A stretch of DNA of 62,530 nt, from assembly GCF_001667035.1 (NCBI RefSeq), contig NZ_LZIR01000046.1, forward strand, positions 1 through 62,530, in the 5' to 3' direction. This document shows, in pieces, positions 1 to 11,625 of this stretch. Position 1 is the stretch's first letter, and each line of letters starts with the position of its first letter. Source of the DNA: Mycobacterium sp. 852002-51057_SCH5723018. GTDB taxonomy: Bacteria; Actinomycetota; Actinomycetes; Mycobacteriales; Mycobacteriaceae. The position numbers and the translations under genes were made by a program. The notes beneath the pieces are model-generated. The model had not been told where the DNA came from and ran no database searches. It saw only the letters and a program-made list of their open reading frames with translations.

Positions 1-1106
1 GCCTCGTCGGCATCCCCCTCGTCGGCGTGAGGCTGGTCGGGGTCTCCCTCCTCGGCTTCGGCCTCTTCGGCTTCGGGCTCCTCGGCTTCGGGCTCGGCGG
101 CTTCAGCCTTGACGGCTTCGGGCTCCTCGGCTTCCGCGGAATCGGCCGACTCGTCGTCCGTTCCGGCCGAGACCACCTTGGTCGCCGCGGTTGCGGAGGC
201 GACGGTCACCGGCTCGGGTACATACGAATCCTCGTCAACGTAACGGCCCCGCAGGCTCTCGGGGTCCTCGCGGCCCTTCGGCGCCAGCATGATGTACACC
301 ACCGCACCGATGAACACGAAAGTCGAAGTGAAGACGTTGATCCGGATGCCGGCGATCAGCGTGGCCGTGTCGTTGCGGAGCAGCTCGACGCCGAAGCGCC
401 CGACGCAATAGGCCGCCACATAGAGCGCAAACAGCCGGCCGTGGCCGAGCTTGAACCGGCGATCCAAGTAAATCAACGCGGCGAAAACCAGGACGTTCCA
501 GATCAATTCGTAGAGGAACGTCGGCTGCACCACGAACGCCACCTGCCCCGTGGAGACGCCGTCGAGCGAATGCGGGTCGACGTATCCGGACGGGTCTCGC
601 CGGTAGAAGATCTCGAGACCCCACGGCACCGTGGTTTCCCGGCCGTAGAGCTCCTGGTTGAAGTAGTTCCCGAGCCGACCGATGGCCTGCGCCAACACGA
701 TTCCCGGGGCGATCGCGTCGCCGAAGGCGGGCAGCGGAATGTCGCGCCGCCGGCAGGCGATCCACGCGCCGACGCCGCCGAGGGCGACCGCGCCCCAGAT
801 GCCCAAGCCGCCGTCCCAGATCCGCAGCGCCGCACCGAACCCGGCGCCGCCCGGGCCCCAGTAGGTGCGCCAGTCGGTGGCCAGGTGATACAGCCGGCCC
901 CCCACCAGTCCGAACGGCACCGCCCACAGCGCGATGTCGTAGATCACGCCGCGCTGCCCGCCGCGGGCCTCCCAGCGGCGGTCTCCGATCACCAGGCACA
1001 CCACGATGCCGGCGATGATGAACAACGCGTAGGCGCGAATCGGCAGCGGCCCGAGATACCACACCCCCCGCGGCGGGCTGGGGAAATAGGCCAGCAGGTG
1101 GGTCAC
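1..1106 (-). CDS. lgt: Prolipoprotein diacylglyceryl transferase, 3' end beyond window
   Basis: Integral membrane enzyme that moves diacylglycerol from phosphatidylglycerol to the lipobox cysteine of prelipoproteins, the first step of lipoprotein maturation. The minus frame from a GTG start reads [19 protein letters not shown], then the family signature GRLGNYFNQELYGRETT near residue 145 and IFYRRD. The GTG overlaps the trpA stop in a GTGA, as in the M. tuberculosis order. The frame stays open to the window edge, so the gene is incomplete. Roughly its last 80 visible codons (bases 1-240) are almost only Glu, Ala, Asp and Pro, the acidic C-terminal tail seen in mycobacterial Lgt, though the length here cannot be judged. 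Identity is firm. Confidence 0.93.
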   Translation of the reverse strand, partial: MTHLLAYFPSPPRGVWYLGPLPIRAYALFIIAGIVVCLVIGDRRWEARGGQRGVIYDIALWAVPFGLVGGRLYHLATDWRTYWGPGGAGFGAALRIWDGGLGIWGAVALGGVGAWIACRRRDIPLPAFGDAIAPGIVLAQAIGRLGNYFNQELYGRETTVPWGLEIFYRRDPSGYVDPHSLDGVSTGQVAFVVQPTFLYELIWNVLVFAALIYLDRRFKLGHGRLFALYVAAYCVGRFGVELLRNDTATLIAGIRINVFTSTFVFIGAVVYIMLAPKGREDPESLRGRYVDEDSYVPEPVTVASATAATKVVSAGTDDESADSAEAEEPEAVKAEAAEPEAEEPEAEEAEAEEGDPDQPHADEGDADE

Positions 1107-1918
1107 GAGGCGGCCGCCCGTTGCCGAACTCCGGTCGCCAGTTCCTCGGTCAGCGCGCGCAGGGCGGCCAGACCACCGCCGCCCAGCGCCGACACCAACG
1201 CGGATCCGACGATGACGCCGTCGGCGTAGCCGCCGATCTGCGCGGCCTGCTCGCGCGACCGCACCCCCAGGCCCACCCCGACCGGTATGTCGGACACCGC
1301 CTTGACCCTGCGCACCAATTCGGGCGCGGCGTGCGACACCGCATCGCGCGCCCCGGTCACCCCCATCGTCGACGCCGCGTAGACGAACCCGCGCGACGCC
1401 TCGACCGTGGTCACCAACCGCTGCGGCGTCGAGGACGGCGCCACCAGAAATATGCGGTCCAACCCATGCTCCTCCGATGCCGCCAACCACGGCGCAGCCT
1501 CGTCGGGGATGAGGTCGGGAGTGATCAGGCCGTGCCCACCGGCCGCCGCCAGGTCTCGCGCGAACGCGTCAACCCCGTAGCGCAGCACCGGATTCCAGTA
1601 GGTCATCACCACGGCACGCCCCCCGGCCCCGCTGATCGCCTCGACCGCGGCCAGCGTGTCGCGGACCCGCACTCCCCCGCGCAACGCGGCCTCGGTCGCC
1701 CTGGCGATGGTCGGGCCGTCCATCCCCGGATCCGAATACGGCACACCGACTTCGATGATGTCGCACCCGGATTCGACGAGGGCGATCATCGCATCGATGG
1801 ACGTGGGCACGTCGGGGTAACCGGTCGGCAGGTAACCGATCAGGGCCGCACGATTGTCCTTGCGGCACGCATCGAAAGCGGGACCGAGCCGGTTTGCCGC
1901 GCTCTGTTCCACGGTCAC
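1103..1918 (-). CDS. trpA: Tryptophan synthase alpha chain
   Basis: Cleaves indole-3-glycerol phosphate to indole and glyceraldehyde 3-phosphate; indole is tunnelled to TrpB in the alpha2beta2 complex. The 271-residue product matches family length. The TIM-barrel signature [11 protein letters not shown] is present, giving Glu56 and Asp67, which correspond to catalytic Glu49 and Asp60 of the Salmonella enzyme. The GTG start overlaps the trpB stop (GTGA), and the stop overlaps the lgt start in the same way. This indicates translational coupling trpB-trpA-lgt in one cytosolic pathway operon. Confidence 0.96.
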   Translation of the reverse strand: MTVEQSAANRLGPAFDACRKDNRAALIGYLPTGYPDVPTSIDAMIALVESGCDIIEVGVPYSDPGMDGPTIARATEAALRGGVRVRDTLAAVEAISGAGGRAVVMTYWNPVLRYGVDAFARDLAAAGGHGLITPDLIPDEAAPWLAASEEHGLDRIFLVAPSSTPQRLVTTVEASRGFVYAASTMGVTGARDAVSHAAPELVRRVKAVSDIPVGVGLGVRSREQAAQIGGYADGVIVGSALVSALGGGGLAALRALTEELATGVRQRAAAS

Positions 1919-3186
1919 TGCGCGTCCCCGTCGCCGGGCGAGAGCAGACCGAACCACTTCGCGGCCGTCGCGACGTCCTTGTCGCCGCGACCCGACAGGT
2001 TCACCACGATGACCGCACCACGCCCCAGCTCCACACCGAGCTTGAGCGCACCGGCCACCGCGTGCGCGGACTCGATCGCCGGGATGATGCCTTCGGTGCG
2101 GCACAACAGGCGGAAAGCATCCATCGCCTCGGTGTCGGTGATGGGCCGGTATTCGGCGCGCCCGCTTTCCTTCAGCCAGGCGTGTTCGGGACCCACCCCC
2201 GGATAATCCAAACCCGCTGAGATCGAATGGGATTCGATGGTCTGACCGTCCTCGTCCTGCAGCAGGTAGGAGAACGATCCCTGAAACGCCCCGGGGGAAC
2301 CGCCGCTGAATGTGGCCGCGTGCCTTCCGGTTTCGACGCCGTCGCCGGCCGCCTCGAATCCGACCAGCCGCACGCCGGGGTCGTCGATGAACGGATGGAA
2401 GATCCCGATCGCGTTCGATCCACCGCCGACGCACGCCGTGACCGCGTCGGGCAGGCGGCCCGCCTGAGCCTGGATCTGAACGCGCGTCTCGAGCCCGATG
2501 ATCCGCTGGAAATCGCGCACCATGGTCGGAAACGGGTGCGGGCCCGCCGCGGTGCCGAAGCAGTAATACGTGTTGTCGGCGTTGGTGACCCAATCGCGGA
2601 ACGCCTCGTTGATGGCGTCCTTGAGCGTTTGCGAGCCGGTGTCGACGGAGACCACCTCGGCGCCCAGCAGCCGCATCCGGGCCACGTTGAGCGCCTGGCG
2701 TGCGGTGTCCACGGCGCCCATGTAGATCACGCAATCCAGCCCGAGCAACGCGCATGCGGTGGCCGTTGCGACGCCGTGCTGACCGGCCCCGGTCTCGGCG
2801 ATCACCCGCGTCTTGCCCATCCGCTTGGCCAGCAACGCCTGGCCGAGCACGTTGTTGATCTTGTGAGAACCCGTGTGGTTCAGGTCTTCTCGCTTGAGGA
2901 AGAGACGCGCCGAGCCGGCGTGCTCGGACAGGCGGGCCGCCTCATACAGCGGTGACGGCCGGCCCGCGTAGTTGGCCTGCAGGTCGTCGAGGATGTCCAG
3001 AAAATCCGGGTTGACGCGTTCCTTCTCGTAGGCGGCGGTGACCTCTTCGATCACCGCCATCAGCGCCTCGGCGACGTACCGGCCACCGAACACGCCGAAA
3101 TGACCACCCTGATCGGGATCGTGGCGGGTGGGTTCGGCAATTGCGGCACTCGAAAGCGGAAGCTCCGGGCGGGACAGCTCTACCAT
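1915..3186 (-). CDS. trpB: Tryptophan synthase beta chain
   Basis: PLP enzyme that condenses indole with serine to give tryptophan. The motif HTGSHKINN carries the Schiff-base lysine (Lys109), followed by AETGAGQHG and the phosphate-binding GGGSNAIG. The product is 423 residues, like the M. tuberculosis protein. Three in-frame starts lie within six bases (TTG at 3192, GTG at 3189, ATG at 3186); the ATG is chosen because it is the only ATG and no ribosome site separates them. It lies 49 bases downstream of trpC and overlaps trpA by 4 bp. Confidence 0.95.
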   Translation of the reverse strand: MVELSRPELPLSSAAIAEPTRHDPDQGGHFGVFGGRYVAEALMAVIEEVTAAYEKERVNPDFLDILDDLQANYAGRPSPLYEAARLSEHAGSARLFLKREDLNHTGSHKINNVLGQALLAKRMGKTRVIAETGAGQHGVATATACALLGLDCVIYMGAVDTARQALNVARMRLLGAEVVSVDTGSQTLKDAINEAFRDWVTNADNTYYCFGTAAGPHPFPTMVRDFQRIIGLETRVQIQAQAGRLPDAVTACVGGGSNAIGIFHPFIDDPGVRLVGFEAAGDGVETGRHAATFSGGSPGAFQGSFSYLLQDEDGQTIESHSISAGLDYPGVGPEHAWLKESGRAEYRPITDTEAMDAFRLLCRTEGIIPAIESAHAVAGALKLGVELGRGAVIVVNLSGRGDKDVATAAKWFGLLSPGDGDAQ

Positions 3187-3235
3187 CACCAATGCTCAAC
3201 GCGGGGACGGCTCATTGGGTTCAACGCTTCGAACG

Positions 3236-4054
3236 CTAGCGAGCCGGTTTCGGACAGGACGGGTGGGTGCCCGCGGTGACCAGATCGGCAACCGCCGCGC
3301 GCGGGTCACCGCTTTTGACCAGACCTTCGCCGACCAGCACGGCGTCGGCGCCCGCGCCGGCATACGCCAGCAGGTCGCCGGTGCCGCGGACCCCGGACTC
3401 GGCAATCCTGATCACGTTGCTGGGCAACCCGGGAGCGATGCGCGCAAAGCAATCCCGGTCCACCGAAAGCGTCGTCAGGTCACGGGCGTTGACGCCAATC
3501 ACGTTGGCCCCCGCCTTGAGTGCGCGATCGGCTTCTTCCTCGGTGTGCACCTCGACAAGGGCCGTCATACCGAGCGATTCGGTGCGGTCCAGCATCGACG
3601 CCAGCGCCGACTGGTCCAACGCGGCAACGATGAGCAACAACATGTCGGCGCCGTGCGCGCGGGCCTCGTGGATCTGATAGGGCTGCACCACAAAGTCTTT
3701 GCGCAGCACCGGAATCGAGACGGCGGCGCGCACCGCGTCGAGGTCGTCGAGCGAGCCGTTGAAACGCCGCTCCTCGGTCAACACGCTGATGATGCGGGCG
3801 CCACCGTCTTCGTAGGCGCGGGCCAGCTTTGCCGGATCGGCAATGGTCGCCAGTGAACCCGCCGACGGGCTGGCGCGCTTCACCTCGGCGATGACGCCGA
3901 TGCCGGGCTCGCGCAGGGCGGCCATCACATCCAGCGGCGGCGGCGCAGCGGCGGCGGCGGCCTTGATCTCGGAAAGGCTGATCAGCGCTTCGCGCGCGGC
4001 AACGTCGGCCCGGACTCCCTCGAGGATGGAGTCAAGCACGGATGCCGGACTCAT
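3236..4054 (-). CDS. trpC: Indole-3-glycerol phosphate synthase
   Basis: Closes the indole ring of CdRP to form indole-3-glycerol phosphate, the step before TrpA. The (beta/alpha)8 barrel shows [13 protein letters not shown] (Glu57, Lys59), [23 protein letters not shown] and IAESGVR, which hold the catalytic and phosphate-binding residues. The product has 272 residues. An AAGGAAG ribosome site lies about 9 bases before the ATG. A 97-base gap separates it from the upstream membrane-protein gene, so a further promoter inside the operon is possible but not evident. Confidence 0.96.
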   Translation of the reverse strand: MSPASVLDSILEGVRADVAAREALISLSEIKAAAAAAPPPLDVMAALREPGIGVIAEVKRASPSAGSLATIADPAKLARAYEDGGARIISVLTEERRFNGSLDDLDAVRAAVSIPVLRKDFVVQPYQIHEARAHGADMLLLIVAALDQSALASMLDRTESLGMTALVEVHTEEEADRALKAGANVIGVNARDLTTLSVDRDCFARIAPGLPSNVIRIAESGVRGTGDLLAYAGAGADAVLVGEGLVKSGDPRAAVADLVTAGTHPSCPKPAR

Positions 4055-4151
4055 GCCTGTGACTTCCTTCCCACTGCCATCCCGCTACCACCGTCGCTCA
4101 GCCGGTTTCGATGACGTCAATGAAGGGTAGCCGCCGTCAGCTGACGCCCGT

Positions 4152-4821
4152 TCACCGACCCTCGGTGTCTGACCCGCGCGCCCGATCGGTAGGGTCGCGG
4201 CCCTCGTCAAGCGCATCCCACATCATCCGCTCCGACATCTTTGGCGTCTCCGGCTCCTCCAGCATCGCCCCGTCGGCGCCTTCGCGTAGCGCATTCGATC
4301 GGCGAGTCGCGGGAGCCGCATATTTCGCGGCGCTCTCGCGGGCCGACCGCGTATCCGACGCCGACCGGAGCAACAGGACCGCCGCGACCAACGTGCACAC
4401 CGCGGCGGCCACCGCGATGCCCGCTCCCCAATAGCGGCGCTCGCTTCCCACCAGCGACATCAGCGAGACATGCGCCAGCTCGGCGCCGCGCACCGCGACG
4501 TCCGGGATCACGAACAGGCTGATCCCCAAATAGGCCACCGCCAGGCTCGCCACGGCCAGCAGGCCCGCGAGCGCCCGCAGCGGCCAGCCGCGCACCGCGA
4601 GCGCCGCCACCGCTGCGGCCAGCATGAGCAGCGCCAACGGCAGCAACGCAGTCGACCACGTCGCGCCGGACAGGGTCACCTCCTTGGGCGGGCCCAGCCC
4701 GTCGAACGAGCGGATGACGACCCACGGCAGCCGCGACGCCGCCCAGAGCGCTCCGGCGGCGACCACCAGCAGCACCTGGGCGATCACGATCCTCAGCCGG
4801 CCGGGCCGAGCCGGACGGCCA

Positions 4822-4829
<8 letters not shown>
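4152..4829 (-). CDS. Trp-operon associated membrane protein (TIGR02234 type)
   Basis: The 225-residue product resembles M. tuberculosis Rv1610, the conserved membrane protein always found between trpE and trpC in mycobacteria. Four hydrophobic segments are visible: residues about 10-27, then [37 protein letters not shown] and [22 protein letters not shown] polar C-terminal tail of about 70 residues follows. The ATG lies within the last 8 bases of trpE, so the start is coupled to trpE translation. Function is unknown; position suggests a role tied to tryptophan or its precursors, but that is inference. Confidence 0.85.
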
Positions 4830-6360
<1,531 letters not shown>

Positions 6361-6400
6361 TGAACCATCCTCGCAGATAGGCCGCTCATGCCCCGCGGCG

Positions 6401-6406
6401 TAGCCT
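6401..6406 (+). promoter_or_regulatory. Likely -10 box of bcp (near-leaderless)
   Basis: TAGCCT fits the mycobacterial TANNNT -10 pattern and ends 7 bases before the ATG, which would place the transcript start within one base of the start codon. No ribosome-binding sequence precedes the ATG. Confidence 0.5.
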
Positions 6407-6413
6407 GACGCCC

Positions 6414-6878
6414 ATGAAACCTGGTGACACCGTGGCCGACTTCGAACTTCCCGATCAGACCGGAACGCCCCGCAGACTCAGCGACCTGCTGGCCGACGGC
6501 CCCGTTGTCCTGTTTTTCTACCCCGCCGCGATGACGCCCGGCTGCACCAAGGAGGCCTGCCACTTCCGCGACCTGGCCGCCGAATTCGCCGCCGTCGGGG
6601 CCAACCGGGTCGGCATCAGCGCCGACCCCGTGGAGAAGCAGGCCAAGTTCGCCGACCTGCGCAAGTTCGACTACCCGCTGCTCTCGGACACCGAGGGCAC
6701 CGTCGCCGCCCAGTTCGGGGTCAAGCGTGGCCTGCTCAGAAAACTGATGCCGGTCAAGCGGACCACCTTCGTCATCGACACCGATCGCAAGGTGCTCGAC
6801 GTGATCTCCAGCGAGTTCAACATGGACACCCACGCCGACAAAGCGCTGAAAACGCTGCGGGCACGGTCGTCCGCCTAG
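6414..6878 (+). CDS. bcpB: Peroxiredoxin of the Bcp/PrxQ class
   Basis: Thiol peroxidase that reduces hydrogen peroxide and organic hydroperoxides in the cytosol. The 154 residues equal the length of M. tuberculosis BcpB (Rv1608c), which has the same neighbours. The AhpC/TSA fold contains [20 protein letters not shown] with the peroxidatic Cys44 and, five residues on, Cys49 at the Bcp resolving position. It is divergent from trpE and convergent with chaA. Translation probably starts on a leaderless mRNA. Confidence 0.94.
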   Translation: MKPGDTVADFELPDQTGTPRRLSDLLADGPVVLFFYPAAMTPGCTKEACHFRDLAAEFAAVGANRVGISADPVEKQAKFADLRKFDYPLLSDTEGTVAAQFGVKRGLLRKLMPVKRTTFVIDTDRKVLDVISSEFNMDTHADKALKTLRARSSA

Positions 6879-6904
6879 CCACTTTCCTCTGCTCGGCGCA
6901 CACG

Positions 6905-7999
6905 TCACGGGACCATCGCCAGGAACACATACGCGGCGAGCAGCACCAGATGCACCTCCCCCTGCAGCCGGGTGGCCCGGCCGGGCACCACGGTCAGCGT
7001 GCTGACCGCGACGGTCACCGCGAGCAACACCAGCTGGGTCGGGCCGAGTCCGAGCACCAGCGGACCTTTCAGCCAGATGCTCGCCGCCGCGATGGCCGGG
7101 ATGGTCAAACCGATGCTGGCCATCGCCGAGCCGTAGGCCAGGTTCAGGCTGGTCTGGATGCGGCCCCGCCGCGCCGCACGCACCGCCGCCAGCGTCTCGG
7201 GCAGCAGCACCAGCGTCGCGATGACCACCCCGACGAACGTCTGCGGGAAGCCGGCCGCCGTCACCAGGCGCTCGATGGCCGGGGATTCCTCCTCGGCCAG
7301 TCCCACCACCGCGATCAGGGCGACCAGCAGCAGCGCGAGGCTGATCAGCGCCGACCGGGCGGTGGGCGGGTCCGCGTGGCTTTGGTCGTCGTCGAACAGC
7401 CTCGGTTGGCCCTTCTGCGCGATCGGCAGGAAAAAGTCGCGATGCCGCACCGTCTGGGTGAAGGCGAACAGCAGGTACACCAACAACGAGGCGACGGCGG
7501 CGAAGATGAGCTGACCGGGCGAGAACTCCTTGCCCGGGTGGCTGGTGGTGAACGCGGGCAACACCAGGCTCAGCGTCGCCAGCGTGGTGACCGTGGCCAG
7601 CGCCGCCCCGCTGCCTTCGGCGTTGAACACGGTCACGCCGTAGCGCCGCGAACCCCACAGCAGCGACAAGCCGGCGATCCCGTTGGTGGTGATCATCAGC
7701 GCGGCGAAGGCGGTGTCCCGGGCCAGCGTGGCCGCCTCGTTGCCGCCGGAGGCCATCAGCTCGACGATGAGGGCCACCTCGATGACCGTCACCGCGCCCG
7801 CCAGCACCAGCGACCCGAAGGGCTCGCCGACGCGGTGCGCCACCACCTCCGCGTGGTTGACCGCCGCCAGCGCCGCACCGATCAAAAACGCCGCCTGGAG
7901 CGCGACCACCAACGCCCCGGACGGCTCGCCCCACGTCACCGCCAACAGGACGACGGCGAGCACCGGCACCACCAGGGTCCAGGACACGCGTTTCACCAT
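6905..7999 (-). CDS. chaA: Ca2+/H+ antiporter, ChaA type (CaCA family)
   Basis: Polytopic membrane cation/proton exchanger. The 364-residue product corresponds to M. tuberculosis Rv1607 in the same place. Two halves of about five helices each carry the CaCA alpha repeats: an acidic GAVTVIEVALIVELMASGG in the first half and VVIATLVLLPETLAAVRAA in the second, where Glu residues coordinate the cation. An acidic cytosolic loop lies between them. The ion preference cannot be read from the sequence. The gene converges on bcpB and is divergent from the kinase gene. Confidence 0.88.
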   Translation of the reverse strand: MVKRVSWTLVVPVLAVVLLAVTWGEPSGALVVALQAAFLIGAALAAVNHAEVVAHRVGEPFGSLVLAGAVTVIEVALIVELMASGGNEAATLARDTAFAALMITTNGIAGLSLLWGSRRYGVTVFNAEGSGAALATVTTLATLSLVLPAFTTSHPGKEFSPGQLIFAAVASLLVYLLFAFTQTVRHRDFFLPIAQKGQPRLFDDDQSHADPPTARSALISLALLLVALIAVVGLAEEESPAIERLVTAAGFPQTFVGVVIATLVLLPETLAAVRAARRGRIQTSLNLAYGSAMASIGLTIPAIAAASIWLKGPLVLGLGPTQLVLLAVTVAVSTLTVVPGRATRLQGEVHLVLLAAYVFLAMVP

Positions 8000-8084
8000 C
8001 GCCCGCCAATTCCAATCGAAGGCCCATTTGAGAGCGGCCGGCGCCCGCTCTCGCGATTACGCCGTTGCCGCAGTGACAGCTCAG

Positions 8085-8090
8085 TAGCAT
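8085..8090 (+). promoter_or_regulatory. Likely -10 box of the kinase gene (leaderless)
   Basis: TAGCAT is followed by exactly six bases and then the ATG, so transcription would begin on the A of the start codon. No Shine-Dalgarno-like sequence is present. Confidence 0.5.
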
Positions 8091-8096
8091 GCTCAC

Positions 8097-9683
8097 ATGC
8101 CGGAAAGCGATGCGCGCGGCGGAGGCCTCGCAGAGAGCCTTCAAGAGGGCCAGGTGTTCGCCGGATACACGATCATCCGGCGCCTCGGGACCGGCGGCAT
8201 GGGCCAGGTGTATCTGGCCCAGCATCCGCGGTTGCCGCGCCGCGACGCCCTCAAGATCCTACCCATCGAACTTACCGGCAACGACGAGTTCCGCCAGCGC
8301 TTCAACCGCGAGGCCGACCTGGCCGCCAGCCTCTATCACGAGCACATCGTCGGCATTCACGACCGCGGGGAATACGAAGGGCAACTGTGGATCTCGATGG
8401 ACTACGTCGAGGGTACCGACGCGGCGCAATTGCTGCGCAGCCACTATCCGTCGGGGATGCCGAAAACCGATGTGGTGCAGATCATTTCCGCGGTCGCCGA
8501 CGCGCTCGATTACGCCCATGCGCGCGGGCTACTGCACCGCGACGTCAAACCGGCCAACATCTTGCTCACCGACGCCAGCCCCCGGCGCCGGATCCTGCTC
8601 GCCGACTTCGGCATCGCCCGCGAGCTGGGTGAGATCAGCGGCCTGACCGCGACCAACATGCTGGTGGGCACCACCGCCTACTGCGCGCCCGAACAACTGC
8701 AGGGCGCCGACCTGGACGGGAGGGCCGACCAATACGCGCTGGGCTGCACCGCGTTTGACCTGCTGACCGGGTCCGCGCCGTTTCGCCACTCGAACCCGGC
8801 GGTGGTCATCACCCAGCATTTGTCGGCGCCGCCACCGCACATCAGCGAGCGGCGACCCGAACTGGCGGACCTCGACGGCCCCATCGCCAAGGCCCTCGCC
8901 AAAGCTCCCGACGACCGCTACCCGACGTGCGCCGCCTTCGCGGCGGCGCTCGGCAGCCAGCTCACTACGGCCGCGGCCGACGTGACCGCAGGCCCGACGG
9001 AGGTCATCGCGGCACCGACCGAGGTTGTGGCGAAGCCGGCGAGCGCGCCGGTGACCGAGCCCGAGAGTACGCCGGCCTCGGCGCCCGAGGCCGGCGGCGG
9101 AACGCGGCGCACGGCGATAGCGGTCGCGGCGGTCGTCGCGGCCGCTCTGGTCGGCCTCGCGGTGTTGGTCGTGGTGCGCCTGCAGGGCGAGAACCACAAG
9201 CACCCGCACGCCGGGCGCGCGCCGTCGTCGTTGGCGGCACCGCCGAGCAGCCCGGCCCCGCCGCCGGCGCCAGCCCCGGCACCGTCGGCGACGGCGATCA
9301 AACTCTCCAGCCAGATCACCGACCAATCGGGTGTGCTCGGGGCCCTGGAGTACGACGCGGTGAACCGGGCCGTCACCAAGCTCTACAACGGGCGCGGCAC
9401 CCGGCTGTGGGTGGTGTACGTCCAGAACTTCGGCGGGCTCAAGCCGTTCAGGTGGGCCGAGGACACCATGCGTGCCAACAACTTCACCGACAGCGACGCC
9501 ATCCTGGCCGTCGCCACCGACGAGCCGGCCTTCTCCTTCCGGGTGCCCAACGCGATCATCACCGGAAAGGCCATCGATCTCGAGATGATTCGCCGTGACC
9601 GCATCTCGCCGGCCGTCTTCCGCCACGAATGGGCCCGCGCGGCCATCGCCGCGGCCCAGGGATTGGACGTTGCGCCGAGCTAG
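8097..9683 (+). CDS. Receptor Ser/Thr protein kinase with extracytoplasmic TPM-like domain
   Basis: A 528-residue Hanks-type kinase. Residues 24-285 hold the kinase fold: glycine loop [12 protein letters not shown] (29-40), Lys53, [10 protein letters not shown] (147-156, Asp149 catalytic), DFG at 170-172, and an activation loop with several threonines (183-194). A Pro/Ala/Thr-rich juxtamembrane stretch leads to one helix at about 339-361, then a Pro/Ala-rich stalk. The outer domain (404-523) resembles the TPM_phosphatase family ([48 protein letters not shown]). M. tuberculosis has no kinase between chaA and hisI, so this is an insertion relative to it. The 3' end overlaps hisI by 4 bp, tail to tail. 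The ligand is unknown. Confidence 0.9.
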   Translation: MPESDARGGGLAESLQEGQVFAGYTIIRRLGTGGMGQVYLAQHPRLPRRDALKILPIELTGNDEFRQRFNREADLAASLYHEHIVGIHDRGEYEGQLWISMDYVEGTDAAQLLRSHYPSGMPKTDVVQIISAVADALDYAHARGLLHRDVKPANILLTDASPRRRILLADFGIARELGEISGLTATNMLVGTTAYCAPEQLQGADLDGRADQYALGCTAFDLLTGSAPFRHSNPAVVITQHLSAPPPHISERRPELADLDGPIAKALAKAPDDRYPTCAAFAAALGSQLTTAAADVTAGPTEVIAAPTEVVAKPASAPVTEPESTPASAPEAGGGTRRTAIAVAAVVAAALVGLAVLVVVRLQGENHKHPHAGRAPSSLAAPPSSPAPPPAPAPAPSATAIKLSSQITDQSGVLGALEYDAVNRAVTKLYNGRGTRLWVVYVQNFGGLKPFRWAEDTMRANNFTDSDAILAVATDEPAFSFRVPNAIITGKAIDLEMIRRDRISPAVFRHEWARAAIAAAQGLDVAPS

Positions 9684-10027
9684 CCTGGTGGCGGCAGCAG
9701 CACGTCGGCGTCGAAGCAGCTGTGGTCGCCGGTGTGGCAGGCGCCGCCGACCTGGTCGACCGTCAGCAGCACGGTGTCGCCGTCGCAGTCCAGCCGCACC
9801 GAGTGGACGTGCTGGGTGTGCCCGGACGTCGCGCCCTTGATCCACTGCTGGGCGCGGGAGCGCGAATAGTACGTGGCTTCACGGGTTTCCAGGGTGCGGG
9901 CGAGTGCCTCGTCGTCCATCCAGGCGACCATCAGCACGTCGCCACTGCCGCGCTCCTGCACGACGGCGGTGACGAGCCCGTCGGCGTTGCGCTTCAGCCG
10001 CTTGGCGATCTCGGGATCGAGCGTCAT
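9680..10027 (-). CDS. hisI: Phosphoribosyl-AMP cyclohydrolase
   Basis: Third step of histidine synthesis: zinc-dependent opening of the adenine ring of phosphoribosyl-AMP. The 115 residues equal the M. tuberculosis length. Seen are [29 protein letters not shown], the metal-binding DCDGDTVLL and [12 protein letters not shown] with the conserved cysteines. The ATG overlaps the hisF stop (ATGA). No HisE domain is fused, as expected for mycobacteria, where hisE lies elsewhere with hisG. Confidence 0.95.
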   Translation of the reverse strand: MTLDPEIAKRLKRNADGLVTAVVQERGSGDVLMVAWMDDEALARTLETREATYYSRSRAQQWIKGATSGHTQHVHSVRLDCDGDTVLLTVDQVGGACHTGDHSCFDADVLLPPPG

Positions 10028-10818
10028 CGGACGGTGATCTTTTCTGCCGCCATAGCGGCCTTCACCTGCCCGATCGTCAGCTCGCGGAAGTGAAAGACGC
10101 TGGCCGCCAATACCGCATCGGCACCGGCGGCGACGGCGGGCGCAAAATGTTCCACCGCCCCGGCCCCGCCGCTGGCGATCACCGGCACCGAGACGGCCGC
10201 GCGGACCGCGCGCAGCATCGGCAGGTCGAACCCGGCCTTGGTGCCGTCGGCGTCCATCGAGTTGAGCAGGATCTCCCCGACCCCGAGCTCGGCGCCGCGC
10301 GCCGCCCACTCGACGGCGTCGATCCCGGTGCCGCGACGACCCCCGTGGGTGGTGACCTCCCAGCCCGACGGCGTCGGCTTAGGCCCCTCGGGCCCGACTG
10401 GCACCGCGCGGGCGTCGACGGACAACACGATGCACTGCGACCCGAATTGGGTTGCCATTTCTGCCAATAGATCGGGGCGGGCGATGGCGGCGGTGTTGAC
10501 CGAGACCTTGTCGGCGCCCGCGCGCAGCAACGTGTCGACGTCGGCGACCGTGCGCACCCCGCCGCCGACCGTGAGCGGGATGAACACCTGCTCGGCGGTG
10601 CGGCGCACCACCTCGAGCATCGTGGCCCTGCCCGACGACGACGCGGTCACGTCGAGAAAGGTGAGCTCGTCGGCGCCCTCGGCGTCATAGGCCGCTGCCA
10701 GCTCCACCGGATCGCCGGCGTCCCTGAGGTTTTCGAAATTGACGCCCTTGACCACCCGCCCGGCGTCGACGTCCAGGCACGGGATCACGCGAACGGCAAG
10801 GCCGGTCCCGCAGTACAT
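10024..10818 (-). CDS. hisF: Imidazole glycerol phosphate synthase, cyclase subunit
   Basis: With HisH it turns PRFAR plus ammonia into imidazole glycerol phosphate and AICAR. The barrel of 264 residues has [18 protein letters not shown] with the first catalytic Asp, the LTVGGGVR phosphate loop, and [13 protein letters not shown] with the second catalytic Asp. VIASGGAGA closes the second phosphate site. The start ATG lies one base after the impA stop; upstream in-frame codons are out of family. It is shorter at the N-terminus than the M. tuberculosis protein by a few residues. Confidence 0.95.
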   Translation of the reverse strand: MYCGTGLAVRVIPCLDVDAGRVVKGVNFENLRDAGDPVELAAAYDAEGADELTFLDVTASSSGRATMLEVVRRTAEQVFIPLTVGGGVRTVADVDTLLRAGADKVSVNTAAIARPDLLAEMATQFGSQCIVLSVDARAVPVGPEGPKPTPSGWEVTTHGGRRGTGIDAVEWAARGAELGVGEILLNSMDADGTKAGFDLPMLRAVRAAVSVPVIASGGAGAVEHFAPAVAAGADAVLAASVFHFRELTIGQVKAAMAAEKITVR

Positions 10819-10819
10819 C

Positions 10820-11620
10820 TCAGTAGTCCTCCGGTTCGCCGACGCCGCGCAGGATTTCCAGGATCTCGCCGTGTGCGCCGGGCGCCGCGGCCAGCACCGA
10901 ATCCGAGGCGGTGGTCCATGGTTTGCCGGCCAGGTCGGTGACGATGCCGCCGGCGGAGCGCACCTGCGCAACGCCTGCGGCGTGGTCCCACACGTGGCCG
11001 CCGAAAGTTATTGCTGCGCCGAGGATTCCGTCGGCGACGTAGACCAGGTCGATTCCGGTGGACCCGTGCATGCGCAACCGCGACGACACCCGGCTGAGGC
11101 TTTCCAGGAACGCCATCCGGAATCGTCCTGGGTACCGGCCGCGGGAGTCGGCGCTGAACGTTCCGACCGCGACCAGGCTGTCGGCCAGCTCGGTGGTATC
11201 CAGCGCCGGTTGCGGGACACCGTTTTTCATCAGCGGCCCCCCGGCGACGGCGGTGTAGCGCTCGTCGATGAACGGCAGCCAGGTCAGGCCGGCCACCGGG
11301 TCGCCGTCGTGCAGCAGGGCCAGCAGCATCGCGGCCATCGGCGATCCGGCGGCGTAGTTGAACGTCCCGTCGACGGGGTCCAGCACCCACACCCACGGCG
11401 AGTCCACGTCTGTGCCGCCGAACTCCTCGCCGTGCACGCCGATCCCGGTGGTGGCCTGCAGCGCGGAGACGACCTGTCGCTCGATCGCGAGATCGATCTC
11501 GGTGGCGAAGTCGTTGCCCTTCTTGGCAACCGCCGACTCGGCCCGATGGCCCTCCAGGAATCGGGGCACGGCGGCGTCGAGGATTGTCGATGCCACCGAC
11601 ACCAGGGCGTTCAGCTCCAT
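10820..11620 (-). CDS. impA: Inositol-monophosphatase family phosphatase
   Basis: A 266-residue member of the IMPase/FIG fold, equivalent to M. tuberculosis ImpA (Rv1604), which sits at the same point of the his operon. The metal-site motifs are present: [24 protein letters not shown] and [19 protein letters not shown]. Its place between hisA and hisF suggests a link to histidine synthesis. Related actinobacterial proteins supply histidinol-phosphate phosphatase or inositol-phosphate phosphatase activity, and sequence alone does not decide between them. The start is ATG giving MELNALV, 5 bases after the hisA stop. Confidence 0.88.
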   Translation of the reverse strand: MELNALVSVASTILDAAVPRFLEGHRAESAVAKKGNDFATEIDLAIERQVVSALQATTGIGVHGEEFGGTDVDSPWVWVLDPVDGTFNYAAGSPMAAMLLALLHDGDPVAGLTWLPFIDERYTAVAGGPLMKNGVPQPALDTTELADSLVAVGTFSADSRGRYPGRFRMAFLESLSRVSSRLRMHGSTGIDLVYVADGILGAAITFGGHVWDHAAGVAQVRSAGGIVTDLAGKPWTTASDSVLAAAPGAHGEILEILRGVGEPEDY

Positions 11621-11625
11621 CGCAT

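Noticed and set aside
27..1229. Plus-strand frame of 400 codons opposite lgt and trpA
   Set aside because: It is the high-GC mirror of the real minus-strand genes; its Leu/Gly/Phe repeats are just the complement of the Lgt acidic tail.
6361..6413. Possible trp attenuator before trpE
   Set aside because: Only 53 bases to the divergent gene, with no Trp codons in a leader or alternative hairpins.
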